Shown: piece after piece, positions 1 to 12,003 of the stretch
Layout: each line of letters opens with the position of its first letter
Position numbering within the stretch: position 1 is the stretch's first letter
Origin: Dirofilaria immitis
Taxonomy: Eukaryota > Nematoda > Chromadorea > Rhabditida > Onchocercidae
Length of the DNA stretch: 64,000 nucleotides
Direction: 5' to 3'
Assembly (NCBI GenBank): GCA_024305405.1
Contig: JAKNDB010000107.1
Location: 2,852,001 to 2,916,000, forward strand
Program-made: the position numbers and the translations under genes
The notes under the pieces: model-generated
What the model was told of the DNA's origin: nothing
What the model saw: the letters and a program-made list of their open reading frames with translations, nothing else
Databases searched by the model: none

Positions 1-45
1 ATTACTGTTTTGTATTAGCTCATTCATTTTGTATTAAAATTGCAG

Positions 46-969
46 GTGTATGTCATGATTGTGATTTATATCTACTGTTCGGTTTTCCATTTATGTCGAA
101 AGATTTGTTACCGAAATATTTTAAAAATATGACATGGACAGATGCCGATCGAAATGCCAGTCAGCTTTTAACAACTATATTTCGGCAGTTTGCAACATAC
201 GCGTATGTTGTATTATTACATATTATATTTGTTGTTATTTTCTGCGAATTGTACACTATATCTAACTATTCTTTTCTAAAAATCTGACTAAAAATATGAT
301 TCAAAATTGGTTAGCATTTCGTATTCTAACTGTTTTGATCTAATTACTGTACAATCATCTGATTGATATGTTTGTTTTGCTGTGAATACTGAAAGCATTT
401 CCTTAGGAATCCAAACATTCCAATGGATTCAAGTTGGCTAGCTTTTGAGCCACGGCGACATTGGTACCTCAATTTCAATTACTCATTATATTCTGATTTT
501 GCCAAACCTGGTATATTAGAACGGGATTACCGCTGGGAGTCCGTGTCTTTTTGGAATATATACATTCCCTCAGTTAGTTATTACTTAGAAAGTTATGATT
601 TACAACTTTGTCATCCTTTTAACTGTAAAATGGCTCTTATTTTTTGATGATATTCCAACTACTTTCTTAAAGGTTTCATTTTTCTTTTATCTATGGAGAT
701 AGGTGGCAACTTAACATTTATAATGATTGAAATCTACTTATTTGTGGATATATATTACATTTTATTCTTTTTAATCTATTCATTTCCAGCTAGTGCAATA
801 TATGACGACAACAATTTCATATCTTGAAATTAAAACTCGAAAAGAATTGATGATTTATCAGATAATACTTGGTATAGTTATATGCATATTGTTTGTAATT
901 TTTGTTTTGATGTGCTTTTTGCGTATTTGTTGTTCGAAAAGAATCCAAACTCAATTGCGAAGGAATTGA
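46..969 (+). CDS. Carboxylesterase/cholinesterase-family protein, 3' exons, with C-terminal membrane anchor
   Basis: Three exons, 46-202, 407-572 and 790-969, join in phase (2, then 0) and end in TGA at 967-969. The 5' part lies left of the window. Exon 1 reads VCHDCDLYLLFGFPF, matching the region around the catalytic His of type-B carboxylesterases and neuroligins (H-x3-L-x-x-x-FG). The family's TD-x-DR-x-ASQL...F-x-x-FA helix follows, running into NPN and a W-x-x-F tail in exon 2. Exon 3 holds a hydrophobic segment of about 20 residues (IILGIVICILFVIFVLM) followed by CFLRICCSKR, a single-pass anchor with a short Cys/basic cytosolic tail. The His position suggests an active hydrolase, but the catalytic Ser and acid are not in view. 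A neuroligin- or gliotactin-like adhesion role therefore remains possible. Confidence 0.85.
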
Positions 970-1671
970 ACCGTAGAAAATTGATACGTAACGTAAACCA
1001 TCGCTTTTCCCGGCAATTCAGTGAAGAATCATGTTTGTAATGGATTCTATCATTGCTTTCCACGGATCTTTCTGGATTCATAAAGAAAAGAGAAATTAAA
1101 TTTCTCAGTTTGTTTAATAACACTTTTTTCCTCAATAATTTATAGTTTAAATAATTAATAAAAATGTTAAGTTTTCGTAATATTTATATTTCGAGATTAC
1201 TCACAGCTATACTTATACTACGTATTATTTTCTTTTGGTGTGTTATATCTTATATTTACACTTGATATTCTTTCTGATTAGTTTCGTAATCTGTGTTTTC
1301 ATCTGTGAATAATTCAAAACATTCGTTAAGCTTACTCAAAATGTATTACATCTTTGAAATTATTTCGTAAAGTTTGAAAATTTACATTCATTAATTATTA
1401 CAGCAGTATAAATTGTGCGTATTGAGACTACCAAATTTGTGAAGTATGCACTTTGATTTGAATTGCTTCAGAAACCAACGAAAAGTATTTGTCTAAGTTT
1501 TTCTTGTTATGACTGTATTGGCAGGAGTTACATGAGTCTTGAAGTTATTACTTTTTATTATTATTGAAATTTTTAAGTTCCGAGAACTGCGTCAGTCTTC
1601 GAGACTTTGTAGTGATCCCACGATGCACTTAATTCAAAGTGCTGAGAGAATCTTTTCAGGATCCAAATAAA
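970..1671. other. Intergenic region upstream of the ribosomal protein gene
   Basis: I see no coding exon here. It carries the 3' flank of the esterase gene and the 5' flank of the L23a gene. A TTTTCAG acceptor-type site at about 1655-1661 lies just before the L23a ATG and may be a trans-splice site. Confidence 0.6.
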
Positions 1672-2503
1672 ATGGCTCCGAAGCAGATTTTGAGAAAAGG
1701 TGTCGTTGGAGGAGATAAAGGAGAGAAAGGTATGCTTTGTTTAATTTTTTGGGGATCGTTCCCATCTAACTTTTTTGTTATTTTTCTGTTTTTGTTATTC
1801 TGTTATTTTTAGTCTATTTTGCAGGAACTAGTAAACCAAAGGCAGCGAAGGCTTTGGATGCTAAGAAGAAAGTTGTTAAAGGGAATTTCAAAATTCATAA
1901 GAAAGGGGTATGTATTTAGTTTTCCTTGTATTTCAAATAATTGTTCATTAAGATGAGCAAAAATTATCCTATTTGTTAATTTTCTCTATTTCAGGTTAGG
2001 ACATCTGTGCATTTCCATAGACCACGTACATTGACTTTACCGCGATCGCCTCGTTATCCACGGAAATCGGTCCCTAGACGTGAAAAACTTGATGCATATG
2101 CCATTATTAAACACCCACTGACAACGGAATCGGCAATGAAAAAGATCGAAGATACGAATACTCTAGTTTTCATTGTTGATATCAAAGCAAATAAGCCGCA
2201 AATACGACTGGCTGTCAAAAAACTTTATAATATTGATGTGCAAAAGGTGTATCTTATTTGGAAGCATGTATTTGGTTCATGTCAGAATTTTTAATTTTGT
2301 ACGGCAACAATTTTCCTTGTAATTTTTTGATCGGAATGTTTTTTTACAAATACTTTATCGTTAATGAAATATCGAAACGATTAATAAGTATTTTATTATA
2401 GGTGAATACTTTGGTAACACCAAATCACGAGAAGAAGGCATACGTACGTTTGGCACCTGACTATGATGCTCTAGATGTTGCAAATAAAATTGGCATTATT
2501 TGA
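1672..2503 (+). CDS. RPL23A: 60S ribosomal protein L23a (uL23)
   Basis: Four exons, 1672-1729, 1825-1907, 1995-2246 and 2402-2503, join in frame to 164 residues with no disruption. The N-terminus is basic and Lys-rich ([17 protein letters not shown]), as expected for the eukaryotic extension. It is followed by the conserved uL23 core with [32 protein letters not shown] and the C-terminal [20 protein letters not shown]. The protein binds 26S rRNA at the polypeptide exit tunnel and docks the signal recognition particle and nascent-chain factors. The ATG at 1672 lies just downstream of a TTTTCAG acceptor, consistent with spliced-leader addition. The second exon-intron donor and the last acceptor both leave codons intact. 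This is the least ambiguous gene in the window. Confidence 0.98.
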
Positions 2504-2549
2504 AGTATTTTATCGCGTGTTGTGCAGTTCGTTATTGTTTTTATATATG

Positions 2550-2564
2550 AATAAATGAAATAAA
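2550..2564 (+). terminator. Poly(A) signals of the L23a gene
   Basis: Two overlapping AATAAA hexamers begin at 2550 and 2559, about 50 bases after the L23a stop codon. Confidence 0.7.
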
Positions 2565-3009
2565 TGGTGTGATTGTTTTATAGGTCCATGAAATTCTCAA
2601 GTGTATCACTTTCTTCATGCAGTCATTATCCAATCCATTCGATTAGACAAAAAAGTAAAAAATTTTTCCAGAATAAAAAGCATAAACTCTTTGCAGTTCC
2701 TGTTAAATAATGGTGTGAAATCTCGAAATTTGTTGTCCTTAATCCGTTAAGGATGAACAATGATGAAGTTAAAGTACCGGATTCCTAGAAAATCCTATGT
2801 ATTTGACTCGGCTGCAGTGTTACAACGTACTATTAAGCTGAAATAGCATATAACAAAGCAAATTCTTAGTATGTTGATTAAACTGTCACTTCTATATGCT
2901 TCTCTGTCAGTAGGGACTGAATTCTTATCCTACGTTTGAACATCGTCTCGGTATCGAATAGATTTTTGAAGAATTCTTCAAATAAAAATGATGATCTGTG
3001 TTTTTAGTG
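2565..3009. other. Spacer between L23a and the Gemin7-like gene
   Basis: About 450 bases without an exon. It ends in a TTTTTAG acceptor (3006-3007), two bases before the next gene's ATG. This is compatible with trans-splicing and with a two-gene operon. Confidence 0.5.
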
Positions 3010-3609
3010 ATGATAAAAGACGAGAAGGAAGATCCGATTTGCGATGAGTCTACTAAGAATTGTGAAAATTTAGGACAGAAACAAAGAGCGGAACTGAAGG
3101 AGCGTTATCTGAGATTTATGTCTTTTTTGGGAGGCAAACAGGTTTGCTTCTGTCATTTCACAATGATTAATACAATGTAGATTTACTGCATCAGGTTGAG
3201 AAATTGATTAGATTTGTGGCAATAATTTGCCATACAAACTGTAGAGGCAGTATTGTTTGTTGTTTAACTAAAGTAGCGAATCTATTCTCACTACAACAGA
3301 AGCAAGAAATCAGCTGAATTTCGATGCTTGAGGAAAAAGAATCCATAATTTATTATCGTGAATGGATTAAATAGTGGTTTAGAAAAATTATTTTGAACGT
3401 AATTTTAGGTGGAACTCGACATGCACGAACGTACTCAAGTAGCTGGCAAATTTAATGCAGTAAAAGCAGACCAGTCACATTATGTCATTGACTCACTGGT
3501 TACACCAATAGGTATGATCGATCATGCGATTCTGAGAATGAATGATACAATTATTATCTCAACCAATGATTTAAGTGAACTATCAAATTTTAAAACTTCC
3601 ATTCAGTGA
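3010..3609 (+). CDS. GEMIN7: Gemin7-like Sm-fold subunit of the SMN complex
   Basis: Two exons, 3010-3141 and 3409-3609, join in phase 0 to 110 residues. The core reads QRAELKERYLRFMSFLGGKQ, then VELDMHERTQVAGKFNA, then SHYVIDSLVTPIGMIDHAIL and a final DTIIIS strand. This matches human Gemin7 in order and spacing (RAxLRERYLRxL, a V-x-F/L-x-hx-E strand, the TPIG motif, LR-x-x-D-x-I-x-x). Gemin7 is an Sm-like protein that pairs with Gemin6 inside the SMN complex, which loads Sm rings onto spliceosomal snRNAs. The chosen ATG follows a TTTTTAG acceptor by two bases. The N-terminal 25 residues are acidic and not conserved. An unrelated Sm-fold protein cannot be excluded, but the TPIG strand favours Gemin7. 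Confidence 0.8.
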
Positions 3610-4025
3610 AAAATCCATTAAAGAAGATTTATTCATTTTTTTTTTGCAATAATTATATGTAATATAAAAAAATATAACTCTTTTATTTTAAACAAACAAA
3701 GACATATCGTTTGAATAGTACGGATGAAAGTATTTGATTTGATTTCTATCAAATAAACTTTCGACAATTAGAATAGATAATGGACTAAGGGAAACTCGAA
3801 GAAAGAAGTAACAATTATTTCAAAGAAAAGCAATATATGTTTCGTTTAATGAGTTTCAGATAATATAACTTCAGAGGTTCAAGCTTGATTTTATAGGAGA
3901 ATTTTTTTCTATTCCACAGTGAATTTGTGCACTTACTAAGGAAGCAAATGATAAGTGGAATTCGAACAGATGAAATAGATTGAAATAGGTTCCAAAAAAC
4001 AGATAGAGGCATGCATTTATGATAT
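3610..4025. other. Convergent intergenic region
   Basis: It separates the ends of the Gemin7-like gene (+) and the PAF acetylhydrolase gene (-). It is AT-rich, with no exon recognised. Confidence 0.6.
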
Positions 4026-6816
4026 TCAAATTTTTGAAGAATATTTCGCTCCTATCGTGATAATATTTTCATATGTCAACAAGTTAAAAGAAGCAGCATG
4101 AGGATCCTCATAATAAGACTGCAAGAAATACGTAGTTAATTCAACAAATGCTTCAAGGTATTGCATCGGAATTTTTATTTCTAACCAACTGCTGAGCGAT
4201 TTCGGGATCAAAGAGGGAAGTCTGTGAAAGCATAGTGCGTGGCTTCACTGAAAATCAAAATTGTTCTCATTCGCTTGTAAAAGCAATCGTTTTTAGATAC
4301 TTAATGACTGTTGCATATATTAATATGATTTTCATATTTCTCTATTTTCAAGCATTTTAACAAAAATATTTAATTAGAAAATCGTTATTTTAAAGATGTT
4401 GCGAAGTGCTCAGCTTCCATATGTACCACTGAAAAAATTCAGATTGATTTTTAATTTCCTTTCTCTTTCGTTAATTTCTACTCCTAGATTTTTGGAAACT
4501 TTTTAATCATATTTCAGAATCTCTTAAACATACTTAAATGTAAGTAAAACACTGCGCTCTGACTTTTCCATAATTTGCAACATATCTTTTATGTTTGCTT
4601 CCCATTGAAAGTGTTCTGCGTTCATGAATAAAACAGGTTGTCGAACATGTGTAAGCAATTCTTTGTCAATAGGGAACATCCATCCGTCGAGTACTACGAC
4701 TGCCTAAAAATGAAGGATTAAAGTACATTTTCCTTCACTTCATCAAAAGTGAGAAGAATTTCATCTCACTAGAAAACAACTCACAGAAAAGTAGTAGGTG
4801 CAGCTACTGCTGCTGCGATAGCTGTTATACCACCAAACGAATGACCAGCAATAAATATCCTACTTGTATCTAAGCGACTCTAAAATCATTTCAAACATTT
4901 TAGAAAATCCAACAAATTTATACATTTTTGAAAATTTCGATAATAATCTAAAATTAGAAAATTTATAAGAAATACTGATTTGCATAAATAAAATTGAGCT
5001 AAAACTGAAGAAATTACTTTGTGAACAAATTCAAATAAAATTTGTATGACTTTATAATCATAAGGAAACCTTGAATTGTGACCACAAAAATCATTTCCTA
5101 GCAGTAATTTTCTTTCAGTTTGTTGGTCTGAACTAAGTTGTCCGAGATTTAATTCTTCCAGTAAATGTACCGTTTCAATACATTCCGCTGTTCGTTTATG
5201 AAGCTGAAAAAAATTTCGATGTGTTATTTCATCGAATGATGCTTATGAAGCAGTTACCAAAAGTGAAGTTATATCCGGCTATCTTTTTCATAGCGAAATG
5301 TCCAATAAAAATAAACAAACAAGCGCATTCATATATTCACTTCTAGTTCCGAATCTAATTCACATCATCAAGTTTCTATTTTTTTAAATATTTTTACTAA
5401 ATCATTCGCATCGATTTCAATTATTCATTATTTGCTTCTTCTTTTTTATACATTTCTAAGGCTTATATGAAAATTTGGCTCAAATTATTATCAACAAATT
5501 TAATAAAGTGAAAATTCACAAACTTGTCCATTCCGTAACTGAAATTCGTCATCGGTTGGCATAAGTTTACGAATTTTTACAGGTATTTCTATTTTTTTCC
5601 GTCGTTTCATCAATTTTCAATTTATACGTCCAACAAGCCGAACGATCTCTGAAATATAAATATATATTGATTTTGTATAGTAATTTTAAAATATCATGGG
5701 AAGGAACGATCAGTATTGCAAGATTTCTGTATTATAAAACTACAGCATTACAGTTTAATTACTCTTGTAGAAATACAATAAATTTCATATGACTTTATTA
5801 TACCATCAAAAAAGAACATAACCTATGCTCAATAATTGCCACAATATAACCATGACTTGCCACTGATGAGCAATAAACTGAGTAGAAGTTGCGACATCCT
5901 GAAAGGCCATGAGAAAATATCAAAACTGGATAGCTTGTTACAGTATTGTTTAATGCAAGATGCTGACGTGCTGGTATTCTGCAATCAACAAGTTAGGATG
6001 ATATAAAATTCAGTAAAATTTTGACATCTATTCCATAGATCAGAATGAAATAAGTCGAAGAAATATTTGTGTTATTCATTCGTCTGAAATCTTCTAATGA
6101 CTCCACTATCCAAACTCTCTTCGCAGTCATTTTTTTTTCAAGCTCATTAATTATTCTACCGTATATAACAGGAAAAACAATCATTTCACAGAAAATGAAT
6201 TTAAGAAATCCCCCAAACTGCTCCATATCTTTTTTCGAAAATCGATATTTACAAAGTTGTTTTGGAAAAAGGTTGGGATTTACTGGTACTGAACATACCT
6301 TCTTTTACCAATGATGTATTTGTTTATGAAGCGCAACAATAAAGTTGATGAATTCCGATATGCTGCTACGCCATCAATATATTCCTTTCTTGTAAGCCAT
6401 AACGGGTGCTGCGATTTTTCCTGAACAAAAAGATATTTCCTTTAACTGTATGCACTTTAGTAGCAAAATGATACGGTTTGCTATGATAATTAAATTACAC
6501 TTCTACTGTTTCATTCATTTGATTAATTATTAAGCAAATACATGTATTGTTTATTTCAACTTATCTTCCTTATGTTTACTTAGTATCATTCTTTCTAATT
6601 ATTAATAGGTAAATGCTATGTAATTTGATCTTAGCAATATTTTTGTTTTTTAAAATTACGAACATATGTGAGTGTGCTATCGGCTGGATAATAAATTGTT
6701 AATAGGATGCCAGTATCGTCATTTTCACCATCGCTGACCATAATTTCCGCATATCCTACTTCAAATTTTCCATTTCCAAGACGAGGTAATATAGTAGTGT
6801 CCGTTGAACGGCCCAT
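4026..6816 (-). CDS. Platelet-activating factor acetylhydrolase (intracellular type II / plasma type family)
   Basis: Eight exons on the minus strand: 6816-6664, 6420-6299, 5978-5823, 5648-5524, 5203-5018, 4879-4785, 4703-4534 and 4247-4026, coding for about 410 residues. The enzyme removes the sn-2 acyl group of PAF and oxidised phospholipids. Seen in order: the YYP motif; WLTRKEYIDG; FSHGLSG; HRDRSACW; the nucleophile elbow GHSFGG with the catalytic Ser; LDGWMF with the catalytic Asp; and THYAF with the catalytic His. No signal peptide is evident, so the intracellular form is likely. The frame breaks by one base in exon 4 (T7 run at 5592-5598) and in exon 8 (near 4210). Exons 6 and 7 do not join in phase. 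All three breaks lie between conserved blocks, so an assembly error is likelier than a dead gene. The exon before 6816 may be trans-spliced (acceptor near 6835). Confidence 0.92.
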
Positions 6817-7298
6817 TGTATTATAAGTTACTGGCTGAAATTCTCAAAATTACACAATTTCAACTGATTTTATCGTAAATTTGAAATTAATACGTCACAA
6901 TGTTCGAAAAAAAAAAGAAAAAAAACGAAATCTGAGATTGATCACATGATTAACTTTGATAGTTAGTGTTCTGCAAGCAAATTTCTAACTATTGCAAATA
7001 TTTCTTCAAATGCGATCAATTCTCGTCCAAGAGATGAGCAAATAATTAAATTTCCTGGCAAGAAAAAGCTAGTAAAAAAATAAATCAAAAAATGTATGAC
7101 AATAATTAACGATGAATTGAGCATTCAAAAGGTAAACAAATCGATGTAAGCATATAATATCAATACAATGCGACATTACAAAGTAAATTGTGCAAGCAGA
7201 AATAATAAAAAATCATGTGATAAGTAGATATTTTATCATGTTTATTGAAGTCATCGAAATTTACCATCCAGATAAAAACTACGGGATTCAAGCTTACA

Positions 7299-7326
7299 CA
7301 ATCAATCAATCAATCAATCAATCAAT
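7299..7326. repeat. CAAT tetranucleotide microsatellite
   Basis: About seven tandem copies of CAAT/ATCA in the divergent intergenic region. Confidence 0.95.
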
Positions 7327-7652
7327 TATAGCATCTAAGCAAATAACAGAAAGATCAATAGCAGCATGAAAACAAATACTTATATTATGCGGAATGTGTG
7401 ATTTATATTTATATGCATTTATTATGAATATTAGTTATACAAATTGCTGCCACCCACATGAATGTTTCATTCTCTATCATTTGTTGTTTACTGAGTAGGA
7501 GGTAATAGGAAACGAAAGAGAGACTGCTATCAATGAAAAATAATGATGACAATGAAGAATCTAAAGTGAGGCCTTAACCGTAGATGAAATATATATACCT
7601 ATAAATTTGTTGTTATGGAGTAGGTTTGATACACACTGTACTTTGCAACGAA

Positions 7653-7694
7653 ATTTGAGAGTACTTTGATCAGATTTGAGAGTACTTTGATCAG
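7653..7694. repeat. 21-bp direct tandem duplication
   Basis: Two adjacent identical copies of a unit beginning ATTTGAGAGTACTTTG, upstream of the gene at 7772. Confidence 0.95.
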
Positions 7695-7771
7695 GAATTC
7701 AGTTAATAGTGTATTATGTAAAAATTTCTCGAAAATTTTTTAATGATTCTACTGAAAATCAAGTTCAACGT

Positions 7772-8511
7772 ATGAAACATCCAACTTTTTCATTGATATT
7801 GCGTACAGTAAGATTAATAGATTATATTCGAGAAAGGTTTGATTTATGATGAACTTTTCTAAATCAAATGAATCATTTCATTTCAACTTTTAATTAAATA
7901 GAATAATTTCAATTTTTTGAAAATAAAATATTTATTTTAATGATTTCAAATATTCTCATAATAACTTTTTTTTTTTTTTCTATAGGGAGAAGAAGCAACC
8001 GAAAAGAATGTTACCGTTCCATCTGATTCACAACAAATAGAAACACATTTGCCTAATTCATCACGTATATTTCTGATCATACGTATATTTGAAAATATTA
8101 CTATATATATTATTGTTTATTTTTCTCAAAATTCAGAAAATTCTTCAACTTATTCCTTCATTTATATGTTTGATTCTTTAAAAACTTATTTTAATAGTAT
8201 GTTGATAACTTATTATGCACTTTTAGTGTATGCGAATATGAAGTTTGTTAAGGAAACCTCGTCGCAAAAGAAAAATGAAAAAATCGTTCACCAAAAGTAT
8301 TCAAAATTTAATATTTTATTTAATAGGTTTAAAATTAAGGAAATGCTTTGGAGCGATGCTTATGCTCTTAATTTACAGAATATCAAATGAACGAAAAAGG
8401 ACATTAAAATCGTTGACTTCACCCGGTGGTCGATCTCCCGAAGTTCCAAATACGCCAACAAGTTTGGTATTTCAGTTGCATAAAGCGCTTCTGGAAATGA
8501 TGGATCTCTAA
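7772..8511 (+). CDS. Small hypothetical protein, first gene of a possible two-gene operon
   Basis: Proposed exons are 7772-7807, 7986-8064, 8227-8296 and 8379-8511. They join in phase to 105 residues and end in TAA. I do not recognise the family. The start is MKHPTFSLIL, the middle is polar and charged (EKNVTVPSDSQ, KETSSQKKNEK), and the tail contains a basic NERKRTLKS stretch followed by SPGGRSPEVPNTPTS and a helical end LVFQLHKALLEMMDL. No membrane span results when the short intron 8297-8378 is removed. If that intron is read through instead, an apparent hydrophobic segment appears, so that model is less likely. The gene stops 225 bases before the ZFAND4-like start on the same strand. The final exon is the best supported; exon 1 is the least. 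Confidence 0.55.
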
Positions 8512-8735
8512 ATTTCAAAACATCAAATTATAGATATCAATATTCAGAGCTGATATATAATTTCTTATTCTTACTTATGTTTTAACGATAGCATTTGAGA
8601 AAGACGAGACTGGAAAGTAGAGTTTTAAACAGGAAGAAAAATCTAACTGTGAAGCATCATGATTTTATTGATTTTTTTATAGTTTGTAAAACAGCTACAA
8701 AATCTAAATCAGAGAATTATATATCCAGAACTGAT

Positions 8736-10390
8736 ATGGTGGTAGTAAGTTATTCAGCTCATTAGTATTTTTAATTAAATTGAAAATTAGGGAAAATCTA
8801 AGTTCCACAATTTAAAGTTACATATTTATTTTAATTACACTTCACAAATATCAAGTTATTTTTGATAGTCTTAGAATTTTGAATAATTAATGTATCACAA
8901 TATTTCGAAATGTTCAAAAATTGATGAGATATGACTTACTATTCGTCCAATTAGATTCTCGAAATTTTACTTAAGAAATGATGCAGTAAGAGGATTCTAC
9001 ATATAGGATTGCATATGTAGATAGTATAAAGATGGTACAAGAATGGAATTCTGGATTTTGCCATTCTAGATTACAATTAAGTCAACCGTATCGTCATTCA
9101 AACCATTGAAATTAATAGTGAAAAAAACAATGAGCATTCGCATGCTAAAGAATTATTTGCAATTGCGATTTGCCGGTGCTAATCAAATAACTCTTATTCA
9201 TAAAAATAAAGAATTAAAGTGAGTTGTTGTTTTAGAAATTTTTTTCTTTAAAATTGTAGTAGAAACTAAATGTATAGCTATTTTTGTGGGAATAACTTTT
9301 GTAATTGTAATAATTCACTTCATAACTTTAAAAAATAATGAACCCGTAGAACAGTGATGATGTACTTGTGCCGATCTTCTTTAAATGTGACAAAGATTGA
9401 GGGTTCTTTCTGCCTTTCAATGATAGCACTTCAAACTTCGATAATCAAATGACAAATTTGATAATACACCAACAGATGCAGCGATTACAATATTATTGAT
9501 ACAGAATTCAATGTTATAAGATAATTTTAATGATGATATCATAATTCAAATGAATAGGAAAACTAAATAATGCCCGATACGCCCATTCCTAGCGACTTCA
9601 TCAAAGTATGCATTTTCAAATGGCTTTGGTGATAAGGATTCTTTTATTTTCTATACCTTATAATCTTCCTACGCGTTGGTAAAGAATCCTGGCAGATACA
9701 ATTCTACGACTACAAAAAAAAGAAAAAGCGCCTTTACTAGTGCATGTGGAATGGAGCTTTTTTTAGAGCTCATAAAAACGATGGGCAGACAATTTTAGCT
9801 TACATTTTACATTAAATACTAAATCCGGCACATGCAATAAATACATATCAGTAATATTAAATCTAAAACAAAGAAATCAGTGATTCCCTGATTATCTTCG
9901 CGATTTCAACAACAGTACTGATATAGTTTTTTTATCTATTTTTTTGTACCTTCTAGTCGTAGATTCAAGCGAAATAATTACCAATGCTATAATTATTTTT
10001 GGTTATCATTTCTACCAAAATTAAAACTGAATTCCTCATGTTTTTAAGTTCAACAAGCATTAACATTTAATTATGGTAAAAATTTGAAAACAGTTTTACT
10101 TTTTTTCCAGGTATGAAAGTGGCTCTCTCGCATCAGTTGGTATTACCTCAGGTAGTGTGCTGTGGTTGTTAGTAAATCCAATTACCGGTAATAATGATCG
10201 TGAAGAGATTTCATCATTAATTCGAATGTCTCAGTCGCTCGCTAATCTTCGAAACTTGATTCGTACTCTACCACCGATCAACAGTTCTGAATCGAGTTTT
10301 CCTGGGCAGCCCTTACTTTCAATTACTTTTTTTTCTTTTTTCATTTAGCAATTCTTCTGTGTTTTCTAATTTACATATATATATATATGT

Positions 10391-10442
<52 letters not shown>

Positions 10443-11787
10443 AACAGAATGGCTAGCATTATTCACTGCGGATATGGTAAAACAATTATTTCAATTCATT
10501 CCATACTTATATAAAAAAATATTTTTGTATTCAGATCTGCCGAGCATATTGAAATTACATCTTGCGGATACAAAGAAGCCGAGCATGAACAAATGCGAGA
10601 AAAAATGAAATTACTGATACGGCAAAGAGAAAAAGTTCGACGGAATATCACAAAGAATTTGTCAGAAAATAAACAGCAAAAAATTCAAGAGATATCTGGA
10701 AATGAAGTAACTGCCGATTTACAGCCACAGTCATCGTAGGTGTTCTAACACATATCACTTTTTATAATACGTATGATATCTTGAAATATCAAATTAGTCC
10801 CCACTATGTGCAGGTCTCTCATCACTTTGTCGCCATTCATTCAAGCTTCCGCTAATATTGTAAAACAGAAAGAACTAGCAACATATTTCGACCCACCAGA
10901 AACAATCAAACAGAGAAAATTTGAAAAGGAAGAATTGTTTGATGTTCCATCAAACAGAGTGAATTACTGAAGGTGAGAATTGGTATTTTATCGAAACGCA
11001 AACAAGAACAAATCATCATTCCGCTGTATAGATTTTTTATTGATAATGTTCATAAAATTTAGTTTCTTGAGCATTCATCTTTTATACAGCGATATGATAT
11101 ATGATCATATCACCAAAAGATATGCCTCAGTGGAGATCGGCAGTTTTGATAGAAGTCCATATCATAAACTGTTATTAATTTCTAGAACTCTTCTGGAGTT
11201 TTTGGTTCAAATCCCATTATTCTTATTAAGTTGAGTGTTCAGAAGCAAAAACTGGTGCTGAATAATTTAGATAAAAGATGAAATAAAGAAAAAACGATGT
11301 GGTCTATGTCGAATGAAGTTGCAAATAGCTGATAGAGAAATACAATGCATATGTAAACATATATTTTGTAGTAAACATCGTAATCCGCAGATACATAGGT
11401 AAATTTTATTTTGAATTTGAATCCCTTTTATGTGCCTATTAATACCAGTAGAAATTTTTCTTCAAGTCTTGCTAAAATAACCTAACACTTATTCTCCTGG
11501 CTATCGATATTAATTAGATTCATCAAATAGATATACGCAATGTTTACACGAATCATCATATAATCTTTCTATGCTTATTGAGAAAATTCGCTCTTTTTGC
11601 AAAATTTTTCCTATTCACAAGCTTCAGGAATAGTTCTTCCTAATTTCAATAATAAAGTTTCCCAATTCTTTAGTTATTCAAAACATAGAATTTTAGGTGC
11701 AGTATTGACTTAAAATCAATCGATCGAGTACATATCAGGACGGCATTACCAAAATTAATGCGAGACATCTCAAAATCGAAAACATAA
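8736..11787 (+). CDS. ZFAND4: ZFAND4-like protein: N-terminal ubiquitin-like domain and C-terminal AN1 zinc finger
   Basis: Exons 8736-8744, 9070-9218, 10111-about 10348, 10535-10735, 10814-10958, 11271-11398 and 11697-11787. The first exon encodes only MVV, which joins ITIKSTVSS to start a ubiquitin-like fold (residues 1-75). That fold includes MSIRMLKNYLQLRFAG, ITLIHKNKEL, LASVGITSGSVLWLL. The C-terminus holds an AN1 finger: CGLCRMKLQI, then C-x-C-KHIFCSKHR, ending HRCSIDLKSIDR, with all the Cys/His ligands present. Architecture and order match vertebrate ZFAND4/ANUBL1. AN1 proteins act in ubiquitin-proteasome and stress pathways; the exact role of this one is not known. The junction between exons 3 and 4 is unresolved, because no GT donor in the needed phase was found near 10230-10348 and the following intron begins with a long TA repeat. 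The other junctions agree in phase. Confidence 0.9.
10373..10439. repeat. TA dinucleotide microsatellite in a ZFAND4 intron
   Basis: Almost pure TA/AT repeat, interrupted once by GTAAAA, directly after the poorly resolved end of exon 3. Confidence 0.97.
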
Positions 11788-12003
11788 AATGCGCTAAATT
11801 TAATTTGGTTTTGAAATATTTCAAAAAAAAGAATTTACAAAATAATGTTATTTTATACACTCTGATGTCGTATGCAATGTACACGATAAAATTTACTGTA
11901 CTTGCAATTATGTGCATATTTGAAAGATAATTTTATTTAAAAATTTGATTTTTCTGCACCGCACATTAATGTAAATTAATATAAAGTAATCTTCTGACCA
12001 CAT
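11788..12003. other. Convergent intergenic gap
   Basis: Short AT-rich gap between the stop codons of ZFAND4 (+) and TRMT10C (-). No feature seen. Confidence 0.6.

Larger units (their letters stand above)
6817..7771. other. Divergent intergenic region
   Basis: It lies between the PAF acetylhydrolase gene (-) and the small gene at 7772 (+), so it probably holds both promoters. I see two short repeats but no exon. Confidence 0.5.

Noticed and set aside
5993..6226. Extra PAF acetylhydrolase exon from a 77-codon minus frame
   Set aside because: The flanking exons (ending 6299 and starting 5978) already join in phase and match the family without it; the frame has no family similarity.
4026..6816. 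PAF acetylhydrolase as a true pseudogene
   Set aside because: Catalytic residues and splice sites are intact, and the same type of one-base break occurs in essential neighbours, so sequence error is the simpler reading.
7986..8390. Single long exon with a membrane segment
   Set aside because: Removing introns 8065-8226 and 8297-8378 gives phase-consistent exons ending in a more protein-like tail; the hydrophobic part is intronic AT-rich sequence.
11123..11220. tRNA gene: box-A-like TGCCTCAGTGG and box-B-like GGTTCAAATCC
   Set aside because: The boxes are about 80 bases apart, the T-stem does not pair and no acceptor stem can be drawn. It lies in a ZFAND4 intron.
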